64,000 bases of DNA from Dasania sp. GY-MA-18 (GTDB lineage: Bacteria; Pseudomonadota; Gammaproteobacteria; Pseudomonadales; Dasaniaceae), in NCBI RefSeq assembly GCF_024734385.1, contig NZ_JANHAP010000001.1, positions 310,001 through 374,000 of the forward strand, given 5' to 3'. Of this stretch, positions 49,501 through 56,730 are shown one piece after another; the stretch's first letter is position 1, and each line of letters starts with the position of its first letter. The position numbers and the translations under genes were made by a program. Under the pieces are notes generated by a model, which worked only from the letters and a program-made list of their open reading frames with translations, did not search any database and was not told where the DNA came from.

Positions 49501-49599
49501 CCGCGGCTCTAGTGACTCTATGCTATACATAGCCGAGTGCAAACTCGCCGGTGGCTTTTCGGCAAAACGGCGACGAAAAATCATATCAAGAGGCTTCAT
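43144..49599 (-). CDS. Giant LEPR-XLL / DUF4347 / LamG repeat protein, main part
   Basis: 2,151 residues from ATG 49599 (AGGAG 8 nt upstream) to a TAG reached seven codons after an extra G. With that base removed the protein would be 2,876 residues. Order: basic N-terminus without a Sec signal, LEPRLLMSAD (about 30-39), DUF4347 (about 144-313, with HIISHGNENGFALG and LLIYGCELAAGEAG), an Ig/cadherin-like module (about 316-390), LamG-like domain (about 395-605, RLDGDAVDAVGG to GGALDSVRIYND), an unassigned 350-residue region, an Ig-like module (SYQWQRDGASI), then repeats. It is expected at the cell surface or secreted as an adhesin-like protein. Fourth gene of the operon; three adaptor or processing genes precede it. 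Confidence 0.9.
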   Translation of the reverse strand: MKPLDMIFRRRFAEKPPASLHSAMYSIESLEPRLLMSADPLGAADPSGLLNPLDDKLALGDQAAAEQLLQTLAASYLDKPVLAATTPEPISLSSLSQLYPQDKLHGPQQSTFYSSDEQESGNTALIDELAVLLPTADEAIRQELIFVDTSLEDYQSLLAAIPSNDQQTHYSVIEWQPGEDALAKITSTLAALGEVDAIHIISHGNENGFALGDQWLSSDKLNEYQASLNQWRQFLDSEADLLIYGCELAAGEAGRDLLTGLAAITGADVAASDDLTGASEQGGDWDLEYSLGTVQTSIAFNDSWVQNWQGVLAEPTAVDDAVQTIIDTPVKIDVVANDTDPESDPIVLLDYTNPTNGSVTLNGDNTLTYTPGASYSGGDSFDYLVYDGNEDETSHYWRLDGDAVDAVGGDDGTVVGTTTVAGHYGDALSFDGVDDYVVLPDVNYPTGNFTISFRFQIQSGGLVGSGVQYLYNHGNFGSLGSINIAIREDTHASAYNNHLVTNIKDNLDVLDSSSLYVDISSLNLDDGAWHSYTLVSTNGSGTEVFIDGVSQATSGNGAGPMSIASDIYLGASNEGANNFYGGALDSVRIYNDSLNSTQVSDLHSGGSQQATVNVTVSPNLLWLSTSNDVSSPGANGLASWTDSAVLGFDPDAAGFEPTTSGSFNAVFDLADHTANNNVDAIHYVTTDIDVGSGTPISLLAGDVLLSIASAETLTNSDLSTTDVDKEDVFIFRPDTVGDYSSGTFIKLFTNNTGTDITALTLVEETTTVGDTTLQQGTFLIVENDNSILVLTPGDLTAAPANVGTEVLVDGSDTPNLSDAIFSNNITGLELIENDYTVAGTTLTAGTLLVTTDGDNSVYLSNTQAGTRHDIYALNLTQTTKGLAGITDGTVSLFFDGSKVGLNHGDENIDSFSFIQSQGASNVLPTGNVVIDGTVREDETLTANTSGLSDANGLGSGGYSYQWQRDGASIVGATSSTYTLGDDDVDKAISVVVSYTDGAGNAEVVISSETAAVENVNDEPTLSATATNPTFTEGGAAVNVFSGAVADAIDNGDSFTAMTLTVTNVNDGSDEKLNLDGTAISLTDPNTGTTATNGLDYSVSVTGTTATITLSNGSLDAAATQTLINNISYQNDSDEPDTSSRVVSITSLQDDGGTANGGDDTLAPNLASTVTVLAVNDEPTLTATASNPTFTEGGAAQGLFSAASVDTIESSQTIAAITLTVSNVNDGSDEKLSIDGTVISLTHGNSGTTAPPNSLSYSVSVTGTTATITLSGGSLSSAATQTLVNGISYQNDSDEPDTSNRVVTITELKDNGGVANGGDNTSAPNIASTVTVVSVNDEPTLTVTASNPTFTEDGAAQSLFSSASASTIESTQTFSAMTLTVTNVNNGSDEKLNLDGSTISLTNGNSGTTASSLSYIVTVSGTTATITLSGGSLDAGAIETLIDGISYQNDSDDPTTSNRVVTITSLQDNGGTADGGDDTAALNLSSTVTMVAVNDEPTLSVTASNPTFTEGGAAVSLYSGANASTIETGQSFSELTLTVTNVNDGVAEILNLDGSAILLVNNPLGVTLTNGLTYSVSVVGSTATISLSGGSLSATELEALVDGISYRNLSTDPNTSDRVVTITSLKDNGGTANSGDDTAALTLSSTVTMQGVNNEPGLSATATDPTFTEGGAAVNLYSGASASDLELGQAVTDLTLTVTNVNDASAEVINIDGTAITLTNGNAGTTAGNTLLYSVSVVGSTATVSLVGGTMTGAQLETLVNNMSYQNNSDDPDTSNRVVTLTGLKDNGGTANGGDDTAVLGIASTVTVVGVNDEPTLTATASNPTFTEGGAAQTLFSGSTADTIETGQAFSELTLTVSNVNNGSAEVLTIDGTAIALINSSGTTATNGLSYNVSISGTTATITLSGGSLSATNTETLVDGISYQNTSNDPTAGNRVVTLTSLQDNGGTANGGDDTAALSIASTVAVVAVNDEPTFTATGSNPTFTEGGAAQNLFSGTSVDVIESGQVLGELTLTISNVNNGSAEILNIDGTAIALINSSGTTASNSLSYSVSVSGTTATVTLSGGSLSAAATETLVDSISYQNNSNDPNTSNRVVTITSFKDNGGTANGGDDSIALSIASTVTVVTVNDEPTLTATASNPTFTEGGGGTNPV
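43163..43170 (-). other. G8 run causing frameshift in the giant gene
   Basis: On the coding strand eight G follow ACCGAA. Seven G would give codons GGG GGG GCG, that is T-E-G-G-A-A as in the other repeats; eight shift the frame and lead to TAG at 43144-43146. Cause may be true slippage (phase variation) or a sequencing or assembly error. Confidence 0.85.
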
Positions 49600-49678
49600 G
49601 CCTTGCACTCCTAGCGACCCTGTTATGCATCAGTAATACCCTATTTAAGCCTTGGCTAATATACGTAGTACACGCAGG

Positions 49679-50572
49679 CTACGGCGCCATTGTGGTGGCC
49701 GACGACACGCTGGTAGCCGCTGCCGGGGTAAATTTCATGGAGCATTTTAAACCGGCAGGCAGCTGGTAATCAGGGTTGGGCAGATTCAGGCGCACAGCAA
49801 AAGTACCACTGGCAGCATCACCCACCTTATCGACTATGGTGACCACCGCCTCTCTTTGCTGCTGCACATTGGTTTCGGGGTATACCTGCGCAGTCATGCC
49901 AGCACTGATACGGCCGTAGAATTCAATGGGCACTATGGCCTCTACATACAGCGGGTCTAACTGGGCGATACGCATAATGGGTTGATCTTCTACATACTCG
50001 CCAGATTCTTTAAACACTTGCAGCACGTAGCCATCTATAGGCGTGCGTATAATTTTTTGCTTGAGTTGCTCTTGCGCGCGGCGCAGTTCTAATTGGCGTA
50101 TATGCTTTAAATCCAAGGCCTGCTGCAAACGCCAGGCCGATAAGTTAAATTCGCGCTCGGCCTGATCTTTAGTATCAAAGGACACGCTTTTCTTCTCGTA
50201 CAAGGCGTCTATGCGCTCTTTGCGGCGTTGATCGAAGGCGTGATTCACCTTGCTGACCTCCACCTCCGACTCTATGTCGGCGCGGGCCTGGGCCAAGACC
50301 ACCGAGGCCTGCTCCACACCAGCATCTAGGGTAGCGGCGATTTTGCCCTTGGCAATAAAATCACTTTTTTCTACGTAGATTTTATTCAGCACCCCCGGCA
50401 CCGAACTGGCGAGATCTACTGTTTGGTAGGGGCTAATCACACAGTCTAAGGGCGGCAGCTCTGGCTGCGACTGTTGCGACCACGCCAATGGCGAGCTGAT
50501 CGCTAACATCAAGGAGGCAATCACTGGGCGGTTTAAGGCACTTTTTATTATTAATTTTTGGCTGCAATACAC
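49679..50572 (-). CDS. Periplasmic adaptor (membrane fusion protein), HlyD/RND-MFP type
   Basis: About 297 residues. A signal sequence runs to about SPLAWSQQ, followed by an N-terminal beta-barrel/lipoyl half (LASSVPGVLNKIYVEKSDFI), a helical hairpin (about 85-165, with EKKSVSFDTKDQAERE) and the second lipoyl half (IRTPIDGYVLQVFKESGEYV), then a beta-barrel (LYVEAIVPIEFYGRISAGM). It is shorter than usual RND adaptors and has no membrane-proximal domain to speak of. I take GTG 50572 as start because GAGAG lies 7 nt upstream; the frame opens at a TTG at 50599 without ribosome site. Third gene of the operon, 70 bp before the giant gene. Confidence 0.85.
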   Translation of the reverse strand: MYCSQKLIIKSALNRPVIASLMLAISSPLAWSQQSQPELPPLDCVISPYQTVDLASSVPGVLNKIYVEKSDFIAKGKIAATLDAGVEQASVVLAQARADIESEVEVSKVNHAFDQRRKERIDALYEKKSVSFDTKDQAEREFNLSAWRLQQALDLKHIRQLELRRAQEQLKQKIIRTPIDGYVLQVFKESGEYVEDQPIMRIAQLDPLYVEAIVPIEFYGRISAGMTAQVYPETNVQQQREAVVTIVDKVGDAASGTFAVRLNLPNPDYQLPAGLKCSMKFTPAAATSVSSATTMAP

Positions 50573-50674
50573 GTAGGGACTCTCATTTAAGCAAAACAAT
50601 CCCTAAAGCATAACAGCTATACCCAGCTTTGAAAGTCATAGCTTAAAAAAAACGTCTAATTTTCAAGAGCTTGG

Positions 50675-52825
50675 CTAAATTTTGAAGTGGCTCAACATAA
50701 ACTGCCGCAAAGCCGCTAAACCCTGTAGAGCCAATGGCGCGCTGTGGTGAATAAAGCGCACGCTAACACGGTGGGGCAAGGCCCTTTCAGGGGCAGCAGC
50801 TGGCAGGCTGATTTCAAATTGAAACAGGCCATCTATAGCGGCTAGGCCCTCTTTATCTCTGGCATCCACCACGATATCGCCGCCGCCTTGGGTACCTAAG
50901 GAGCGACTAGGCAAACGCATAGAAGCCTGCGGCACTTCCCGCAGTATGGCCGCCGGCCAGGTTTGCTGAGGCTGATTGTGTATTTTTACTTCTACCGCCT
51001 GGGTGTGACGCCTGACCTTATCGACATCGCTTTGCCGTACCACTACCCGGGCAGAAACCGTACTCTTATCAATAACATAGGCCAAGGCATCGCCCTGCTG
51101 CACATAGCGGCCGGGTAAATCACTGGCAACCACAATAGCTAGGCTACCGCTTACCCGGCTACTAGCCTGCAAAGAAGCTAATTGCTGCTGTATATCCGCA
51201 ACCGCCTGTTGATTGAAACGCAGATCAGCTGCGTACTTTTGCGCCTCAGAGGGGTCGCGCACCAAGGCTTGCTGATAACGGGCCGCCAGCTCATCACGTT
51301 GCGCCAGTAACAGCTGCTGGCGCTGGCGCAAGCTGGGATTAGACAGCGTAAACAATAGCTGCCCGGCCTCTACCTGACTGCCATCGGCTAGGTGTACCTG
51401 CTCAACAAAACCATCGGCTCCCGCCCGTACTATGGCCTGCTCCGGCAGGCTAACCACGCCCTGGGCATAACTGCTATCGCTGACTGGCATCACAAATAGC
51501 AGCAATACCAGCACCAGCCCCAAGCCACCACTCACGGCATATAGGCGCCGCTGCAGCTGGGCTTGTTGAGCCTGCTGCCACAGTGAGCGGGCTATTTTGA
51601 CTATGGGCAGCAGCCACTGGCTGATCAATGCCCACAACGCCAAGATCACCCCTATAAAGAAAAACTCGCTGGCTACATACAGGGCTATCACCAAGCTAAT
51701 AAACAGCCGATAAATACCCGCGGCCAAGCCATAAGCCAGCAACCAGCCGCGCTCACCCTCAGCCCTTACCGGCGAGGTGGCATCCCTAAAGCCATACAAG
51801 TAACGCTTACACAAATAACCCAAGTATTGATTGGCGCGGCTACCCAGGTTGGGAATCTCCAGCATATCCATCAATATGTAATAGCCATCAAAGCGCAGCA
51901 GCGGATTGCCGTTAAACATCAAGGTGGAGACACTGCCTATCAGCGCAATATTAAAGCAAAGATCCTTTAACCAACCCGCGCCCAGCTGTGACCACAGCAA
52001 AAAAGCCAGCCCGGCCAACCACAACTCCATCATGATACCGGCACTAGCTACCAGAATGCGGCGACGCTTGCTGTAAAAACCATTACTGGCCGTGGCATCT
52101 ACATAGGGCAGTGGCATAAATACCACCAGCATAATACCCATTTCATGCACTTCTCCCCCCCAGACCTTAGTCGCAAAGCCATGGGCCAGCTCGTGCAAGG
52201 CTTTAATAAAGGGGTAGGCCAGGGCTAACAACATCAAATTTAGAGGGTCGCTAAAACGCATAGACCAGTGCTGCGCAATATCCGCACTGTGCTGGCCCGC
52301 TTGCAATAGGGCCCAGAACACCACCACCAGCCACAGCATAAAGCCCAGCGAACTAAACAGCGGCTGCACCCAAGGCAGGCCGCGCGCCAGAAAACGGTCG
52401 GGATCTAATAAGGCAAAGCGCTGTACCAAGGGCTGACGCAGGCGCCGCCAAACATCCGATTTGGCCTGCTGCTGGGCGGCCTCGGTCGCCGTGGCGGGCA
52501 CATCGCCCTGCAGCAACTGGGCACTATGCAATTTACCCAGCAACACCGCCACCTCGTATTGGCTGGGTGGCCGCTGCAATTGCGCTAGCTGCTGGTAGGC
52601 TTGCGCTACCGAGCGGCTACCGTCCAACAAGCTTAATAGTTGATAGGCTGGGGCAGGCAAGCGAAAGTAGTTACCCGATAATTCATCGGCTAACACATAC
52701 CAGGCCTGGCCTCGATAATGGTGCAAATAAAACTGCAAATGTGGCCGCAATTGTGGTTTTAAGGCGGCGAGCTGGGCCCAACTCTCGGGGGGCAAATCGG
52801 GCGGATGCGCGACGGGCTCGGTCAT
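50675..52825 (-). CDS. PqqD-like / M50 site-2 protease / HlyD fusion
   Basis: 716 residues. The N-terminus (about 32-112) looks like a PqqD winged-helix module (YVLADELSGNYFRLPAPAYQ, LLDGSRSVAQAYQQL), the fold that binds leader peptides in RiPP systems. A membrane domain follows with the zinc site HELAHG (211-216) and NPLLRFDGYYILMD (from 307), together the M50 signature. After about residue 430 comes another TM and a HlyD-like half: lipoyl segments (GADGFVEQVHLADGSQVEAG), a coiled coil, and beta-barrel (TVSARVVVRQSDVDKVRR). The start ATG overlaps the previous stop as ATGA, indicating translational coupling; in-frame starts further upstream exist. It may cleave and hand over the operon's giant product; this is inference. 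Confidence 0.88.
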   Translation of the reverse strand: MTEPVAHPPDLPPESWAQLAALKPQLRPHLQFYLHHYRGQAWYVLADELSGNYFRLPAPAYQLLSLLDGSRSVAQAYQQLAQLQRPPSQYEVAVLLGKLHSAQLLQGDVPATATEAAQQQAKSDVWRRLRQPLVQRFALLDPDRFLARGLPWVQPLFSSLGFMLWLVVVFWALLQAGQHSADIAQHWSMRFSDPLNLMLLALAYPFIKALHELAHGFATKVWGGEVHEMGIMLVVFMPLPYVDATASNGFYSKRRRILVASAGIMMELWLAGLAFLLWSQLGAGWLKDLCFNIALIGSVSTLMFNGNPLLRFDGYYILMDMLEIPNLGSRANQYLGYLCKRYLYGFRDATSPVRAEGERGWLLAYGLAAGIYRLFISLVIALYVASEFFFIGVILALWALISQWLLPIVKIARSLWQQAQQAQLQRRLYAVSGGLGLVLVLLLFVMPVSDSSYAQGVVSLPEQAIVRAGADGFVEQVHLADGSQVEAGQLLFTLSNPSLRQRQQLLLAQRDELAARYQQALVRDPSEAQKYAADLRFNQQAVADIQQQLASLQASSRVSGSLAIVVASDLPGRYVQQGDALAYVIDKSTVSARVVVRQSDVDKVRRHTQAVEVKIHNQPQQTWPAAILREVPQASMRLPSRSLGTQGGGDIVVDARDKEGLAAIDGLFQFEISLPAAAPERALPHRVSVRFIHHSAPLALQGLAALRQFMLSHFKI

Positions 52826-54567
52826 GGTAACCAAGCCCATAACTTCAAGCTTAGCCAATCCCATAAACGGTGGGTCAGCATCCAGCTATAGCGGCGCTTG
52901 CCCACCTCTATCTTGGCCAGGCCTTGCATGCCAGGGCGCAAAAACAGGTCATTGGCTAATAGCCGGGCCTCGGTGCGATAGCTGATTAACGCGCCATCAA
53001 GCTGATAAACCGTAGCCACATCTTTCACTTCAAACGCTATGGCATTATCGGGGTAGGCGTTGAGATATAAACGCCCCCGCTGGCCGCTTTGCACATGGGG
53101 AACATCGCGCTCATCCACCTGCAACACCAAGCGGTATTCATTGAGAGGGGCAATCTCAAATAACACCTGCCCCTTGCTTACAGGTGCCCCTAAGGAGCGA
53201 CTCAGGTCACCTTCAATAATCACTCCATCGAAGGGTACGCTTAGCTGGGTGCGCTTTAGTTGCTGCTCCAACAGGCGCAGCTCTGCGGCGGCTTGCGCCA
53301 TTTGCGCCTGGACGATTTGTGATTGCGCCAGGTTGCGATCGGCCAGTTCTTTACGGTATTGCTGCTGATACTCATCGTGCTGATTTTGCAGGCGGCGATA
53401 TTCCAGCTTTAACTCATTGTCATCCAGCTCGGCGATAATCTGACCCAGGCTCACAGTTTCGCCCGCCCTAGCGTGGGCCTTGGCAACATAGCCATCAATG
53501 GGGGCCACCACTGCGCGCTGTATCAAGCCCTCTAATTTTGCCGGCGCTGCTACCCGATAATTGCCAGACCCTAATAACAAGACCGCTAACGCTACGATAG
53601 CCGCTGCAACCAGGTAGCGCCCTCGCCCCTCATAACTGCTCACCGCCGCCCCCCAAGTACCGCGCATAGCGTCGCCAGCACGGGCGATTAGCGAGCGCTC
53701 ACCTTGCCTTTTAGCCTGAAATAATGCGCCCAAGAAACTCGCCAAGGCCGCTAAGCGCTGTAGCTCAGCAGCACTGAATACGGTCGCTTTACACTGCAGC
53801 AATAACACCCCAAAGCGCTGCTCCTGCAGCTGCATAGGAATGCTGCAAACATGAGTGTTATGCAGCTGGGCATAGTGCTGATGCATGGGGTAGGTTTGGC
53901 CGGTAGCCAGCGGCGCCTGTATCGCCTGATCATGCTCCAGGCTTTCGGCCATCAGCTCTTCTAGGGCTCTGGCCATATTGGTTTTAACATCAAAGGGCGT
54001 GTTATGGGACAAGCCCTGTAACAACACATCATCCCCTTGCTGCAAACCTATGGCCACGCGCTCACAGCCAAACAGCTGCGCCAGACTAGTGGCAGCGGCC
54101 TCTACCGAATCCTGTAATTGTGGCGCGCCACAGGCCGCCGACAAGACACTGTAATCCTGCTCTGACAGCTCTGCGACGGTATCTGTTTGCGCTTGCGCCG
54201 CCGGCGTTTGCTGCGCCAATAGCTGCAGCCAGGACTCGCCCCAGGCCAGCAATTGCAATAACAATTGCTGCTGCTGGTGCTGGGCCGGTAGCTCCACGAC
54301 GACCACGGCTGGAGGAGTGCAGGCCAAAGGTTTGGCTAACACCATCACGCTAGCCTCACCGCCTTGATCCATCACATTGACAACGGGGGCCTGCCTACTG
54401 GCGGCCAAGGTGGCCGTGCTTAACAGCTGCTCTGTGGCGCTGCTCTGCGGCGGCCAACTGGCCACGATACTCAATTCCTGGCTGGGCTCAGTCGTCACCG
54501 CCAAAATGGCACGCTGCACCTTGGGTAACATGCGACACTGTAAATCTAACCAAGCAAGATAATTCAT
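52822..54567 (-). CDS. GAF-domain HlyD-like membrane adaptor
   Basis: 581 residues, first gene of the operon. The cytoplasmic N-terminal half contains a GAF-like domain (about 150-285, with SVEAAATSLAQLFGCERVAI and QEQRFGVLLLQCK), followed by one TM (about 318-334, YLVAAAIVALAVLLLGS). The periplasmic part is HlyD-like: VAPIDGYVAKAHARAGETVS, a Gln-rich coiled-coil hairpin (about 385-430), SVPFDGVIIEGDLS and a beta-barrel. An adaptor with a cytoplasmic sensory domain is unusual. The 120 bp between this gene and msrA must hold the operon promoter; I could not pick a convincing -35/-10 pair. Confidence 0.87.
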   Translation of the reverse strand: MNYLAWLDLQCRMLPKVQRAILAVTTEPSQELSIVASWPPQSSATEQLLSTATLAASRQAPVVNVMDQGGEASVMVLAKPLACTPPAVVVVELPAQHQQQQLLLQLLAWGESWLQLLAQQTPAAQAQTDTVAELSEQDYSVLSAACGAPQLQDSVEAAATSLAQLFGCERVAIGLQQGDDVLLQGLSHNTPFDVKTNMARALEELMAESLEHDQAIQAPLATGQTYPMHQHYAQLHNTHVCSIPMQLQEQRFGVLLLQCKATVFSAAELQRLAALASFLGALFQAKRQGERSLIARAGDAMRGTWGAAVSSYEGRGRYLVAAAIVALAVLLLGSGNYRVAAPAKLEGLIQRAVVAPIDGYVAKAHARAGETVSLGQIIAELDDNELKLEYRRLQNQHDEYQQQYRKELADRNLAQSQIVQAQMAQAAAELRLLEQQLKRTQLSVPFDGVIIEGDLSRSLGAPVSKGQVLFEIAPLNEYRLVLQVDERDVPHVQSGQRGRLYLNAYPDNAIAFEVKDVATVYQLDGALISYRTEARLLANDLFLRPGMQGLAKIEVGKRRYSWMLTHRLWDWLSLKLWAWLP

Positions 54568-54687
54568 TGATTAACGGTTATTCCTAAGAGAGCACTGCAT
54601 GCCCCATTATTTATTTGTTATTTCGTTTATTGACTCATACATGCAACCACAAGCATCATCTTTTTCTTAACGCTTGTAACTTGTAAC

Positions 54688-55242
54688 TCAACAGTATTCC
54701 ACCCCCACGCCACCCAAGCCGCAATAACCGTCGGGGTTTTTATCCAGGTATTGCTGGTGATAGTCCTCAGCATAATAAAAGCTGGGCATCAGTAAAACCT
54801 CGGTGGTAATAGCCGGCAACCCCTGTTTGTTGAGCTGCTGCTGGTAGCGCTGTTTTGAAGCCTCGGCCTGGGCCAATAAGCTGGCATTATTTACATAAAT
54901 GCCCGAGCGATACTGTGAGCCTATATCGTTACCCTGGCGCATGCCTTGGGTGGGGTTATGGCCTTCCCAAAAACATTTCAACAGGTTATCAAAACTCAGC
55001 TGCCGCGGATCATACACCACTAACACCACTTCGGCATGGCCGCTTAGGCCGCTGCACACTTCTTGATAGCTAGGGTTTTCAGTAGTACCGCCAGCATAAC
55101 CTACGGCAGTGGTATACACCCCCGGCAATTGCCAGCATTTACGTTCCGCCCCCCAAAAACAGCCCATGGCTAATAACACTTGCTCGCAGTGCTCGGGAAA
55201 CGGCGGCCGAATATTGCTTCCTAATACGGTATGTATAGACAT
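54688..55242 (-). CDS. msrA: Peptide-methionine (S)-S-oxide reductase MsrA
   Basis: 184 residues from ATG 55242, preceded by GGAGG at ideal spacing; upstream in-frame starts lack a site. It reduces methionine-S-sulfoxide in proteins and free form. The catalytic motif is MGCFWGAER (Cys28), followed by [18 protein letters not shown] and [31 protein letters not shown] split over the family positions. The C-terminal GVGVEYC offers a resolving Cys. It is a separate unit upstream of the large operon. Confidence 0.96.
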   Translation of the reverse strand: MSIHTVLGSNIRPPFPEHCEQVLLAMGCFWGAERKCWQLPGVYTTAVGYAGGTTENPSYQEVCSGLSGHAEVVLVVYDPRQLSFDNLLKCFWEGHNPTQGMRQGNDIGSQYRSGIYVNNASLLAQAEASKQRYQQQLNKQGLPAITTEVLLMPSFYYAEDYHQQYLDKNPDGYCGLGGVGVEYC

Positions 55243-55353
55243 AACACCCTCCTCATCACAGCTTTGCCACAGGGAACTTTTGTCATCAAACTGACATCTA
55301 CTATAGGCATTATGACTCACGAAAGGATAAATAAGGAGAGTGAGAGCGATACT

Positions 55354-55551
55354 ATGAGAGCTATAGATAAAAACAAAGACGACATTTTAGATGTAAACAA
55401 CTTAAGCAGCCGCAAATTATGGGAGCTGCTAAACAATGAACCACAACTCAGCCCTAAGGATAAGCGGCAATTAAAAGTGACTCTGCGCCTGCGCCGTCAC
55501 TATGAACAAGAGCTAGATCAATTACAACAAGGCGCGGGCTCGCTGCATTAA
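55354..55551 (+). CDS. Small hypothetical protein, 65 residues
   Basis: Short charged cytoplasmic protein beginning [19 protein letters not shown] and ending in a helical [16 protein letters not shown]. Two in-frame ATGs are possible; the one at 55354 has GAGAG 7 nt upstream, while 55312 has none. The stop is followed after 72 bp by the J-domain gene on the same strand. I do not recognise a family; coding potential rests on the ribosome site, charge pattern and lack of overlap with other genes. Confidence 0.6.
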   Translation: MRAIDKNKDDILDVNNLSSRKLWELLNNEPQLSPKDKRQLKVTLRLRRHYEQELDQLQQGAGSLH

Positions 55552-55623
55552 TACACTAGGCAGCCCCAGCCATAAGCTATAGAATCCAGCGCTTACTTAA
55601 GAAAAAATAAGGTTAAGCGCCGC

Positions 55624-56100
55624 ATGATACGAATCATCCTCATTGTCGCCATCGTTTTGGCGGTGGTGATAGCCCTAAAGCAAGTTAAAAACACTCCGCC
55701 TGCCCAACGCAAAAAACTCTATATAAAACTAGCGGTGGGCATAACCGCGGCGGTGGTATTATTGCTGGCACTAACCGGCCGCATACACTGGATAGGCGGT
55801 CTGATAGCGGCCTGTGTGCCACTGTTTAGAGCCGCCCTGCCCTATGCGTTGCGCTACCTGCCCTTTTTGCAAGCAAAAAACAGCGAACAGCAACAGCAGC
55901 AAAAACCTCAGGCACAGGTTAATGTCAGTGTCGACGAGGCCTACCAAGTGCTGGGCTTGCAGCCCGGCGCCGACCAAGAGGCAGTGATTGCCGCCCACCG
56001 CAAGCTCATACAAAAAATGCACCCCGACCGTGGCGGCAACGACTACCTGGCCGCACAAATCAATCAAGCCAAAGAAGTGCTGCTAAAACACCTAGGCTAG
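55624..56100 (+). CDS. Membrane-anchored J-domain protein
   Basis: 158 residues: an N-terminal membrane helix (about 3-19), a second hydrophobic region (about 36-75), a Gln-rich linker (SEQQQQQKPQAQ), and a C-terminal J domain (about 103-158) with DEAYQVLGLQPGADQEAVIA and the key HPD in KMHPDRGGND. The layout, TM then C-terminal J domain, resembles Pam18/Tim14-type co-chaperones rather than DjlA. It would stimulate a DnaK-type Hsp70 at the inner face of the membrane. No partner gene is next to it. Confidence 0.88.
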   Translation: MIRIILIVAIVLAVVIALKQVKNTPPAQRKKLYIKLAVGITAAVVLLLALTGRIHWIGGLIAACVPLFRAALPYALRYLPFLQAKNSEQQQQQKPQAQVNVSVDEAYQVLGLQPGADQEAVIAAHRKLIQKMHPDRGGNDYLAAQINQAKEVLLKHLG

Positions 56101-56198
56101 AGCATGGTTAGCCCTGCTAAATCACGTTAAAATAGCCCGCTTAACCACCCGCAGATTAACTGCGCAACACAGTGATGAAATAGTAGTGAGAGCCCCGC

Positions 56199-56594
56199 AT
56201 GAGTGAAGTTTATGTAGTGACCAACCAAGACGGTTATTTCGCCAGCAAACACAAAGAGTGGCTGGACGGCCGCGAGCCCAAGCAACTGTTTCGCAGCCCC
56301 CATAAAGACGAAGCCATTAATATGGTATTTGAACTCAGCGCCAAGGACATCAAGGTGCGTGCCTCCACCTTATTAGTAGAGCTCAACGAAAAGGGCCTGC
56401 CCATAGTCGAAGTCACCGTGCCTTTAGTGGCAGAACCTAGCCCACAAGCCGAATTGTTAACAGAAGATCAAGACGGTGAAACAACAGCAGCTGCAGAGCA
56501 AGACCAGCCCGCCGCCAACGAAGAACCCAAAGAGCTCACCGCCTCCGAGCGACTATCGCTAATGGCGGCAAGACTGCGCAAGGCTGAAGGTTAG
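56199..56594 (+). CDS. Hypothetical protein, 131 residues
   Basis: The first 75 residues look folded and start MSEVYVVTNQDGYFASKHKE, with conserved-looking DGREPKQLFRSPHKDEA. The rest is an acidic, Ala/Glu/Gln-rich tail (about 80-115) ending in a basic helix SERLSLMAARLRKAEG. No signal peptide or membrane segment. GAGAG lies before the ATG. I recall unnamed proteins of this kind in marine gammaproteobacteria but no function. Confidence 0.75.
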   Translation: MSEVYVVTNQDGYFASKHKEWLDGREPKQLFRSPHKDEAINMVFELSAKDIKVRASTLLVELNEKGLPIVEVTVPLVAEPSPQAELLTEDQDGETTAAAEQDQPAANEEPKELTASERLSLMAARLRKAEG

Positions 56595-56649
56595 AACAAG
56601 CCCTGCGGGCAGTTGCTAGCCCCAAGCCGAAAGCCGCAAGCACCCTTGT

Positions 56650-56703
56650 AGCCTCTAGGGCTAGCATCTTCTTGCTGGCGACTCTACACTAGAGGCTAGC
56701 AAC
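56650..56703. repeat. CTAG-rich stem-loop repeat, copy 3
   Basis: AGCCTCTAG (56650-56658) pairs with CTAGAGGCT (56689-56697), loop 30 nt, followed by AGCAACT. Compared with copies 1 and 2 the third stem position changes from T-A to C-G on both arms, a compensatory change that supports a real paired structure. It lies just upstream of the DUF4212/symporter pair. Confidence 0.6.
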
Positions 56704-56730
56704 TCATAATAATAACAACAGGATACCAGC

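Noticed and set aside
40987-49769. Plus-strand open frames antisense to the giant gene
   Set aside because: They recur with the repeat period, have no ribosome sites and vanish when the minus-strand gene is accepted; they are shadows.
36267-54567. LapA/LapD/LapG-type adhesin system
   Set aside because: The giant protein lacks a recognisable LapG site or type I signal, and no LapD, LapG or LapBCE homologue is in the operon; the M50 fusion and REC-GGDEF-EAL protein are different families.
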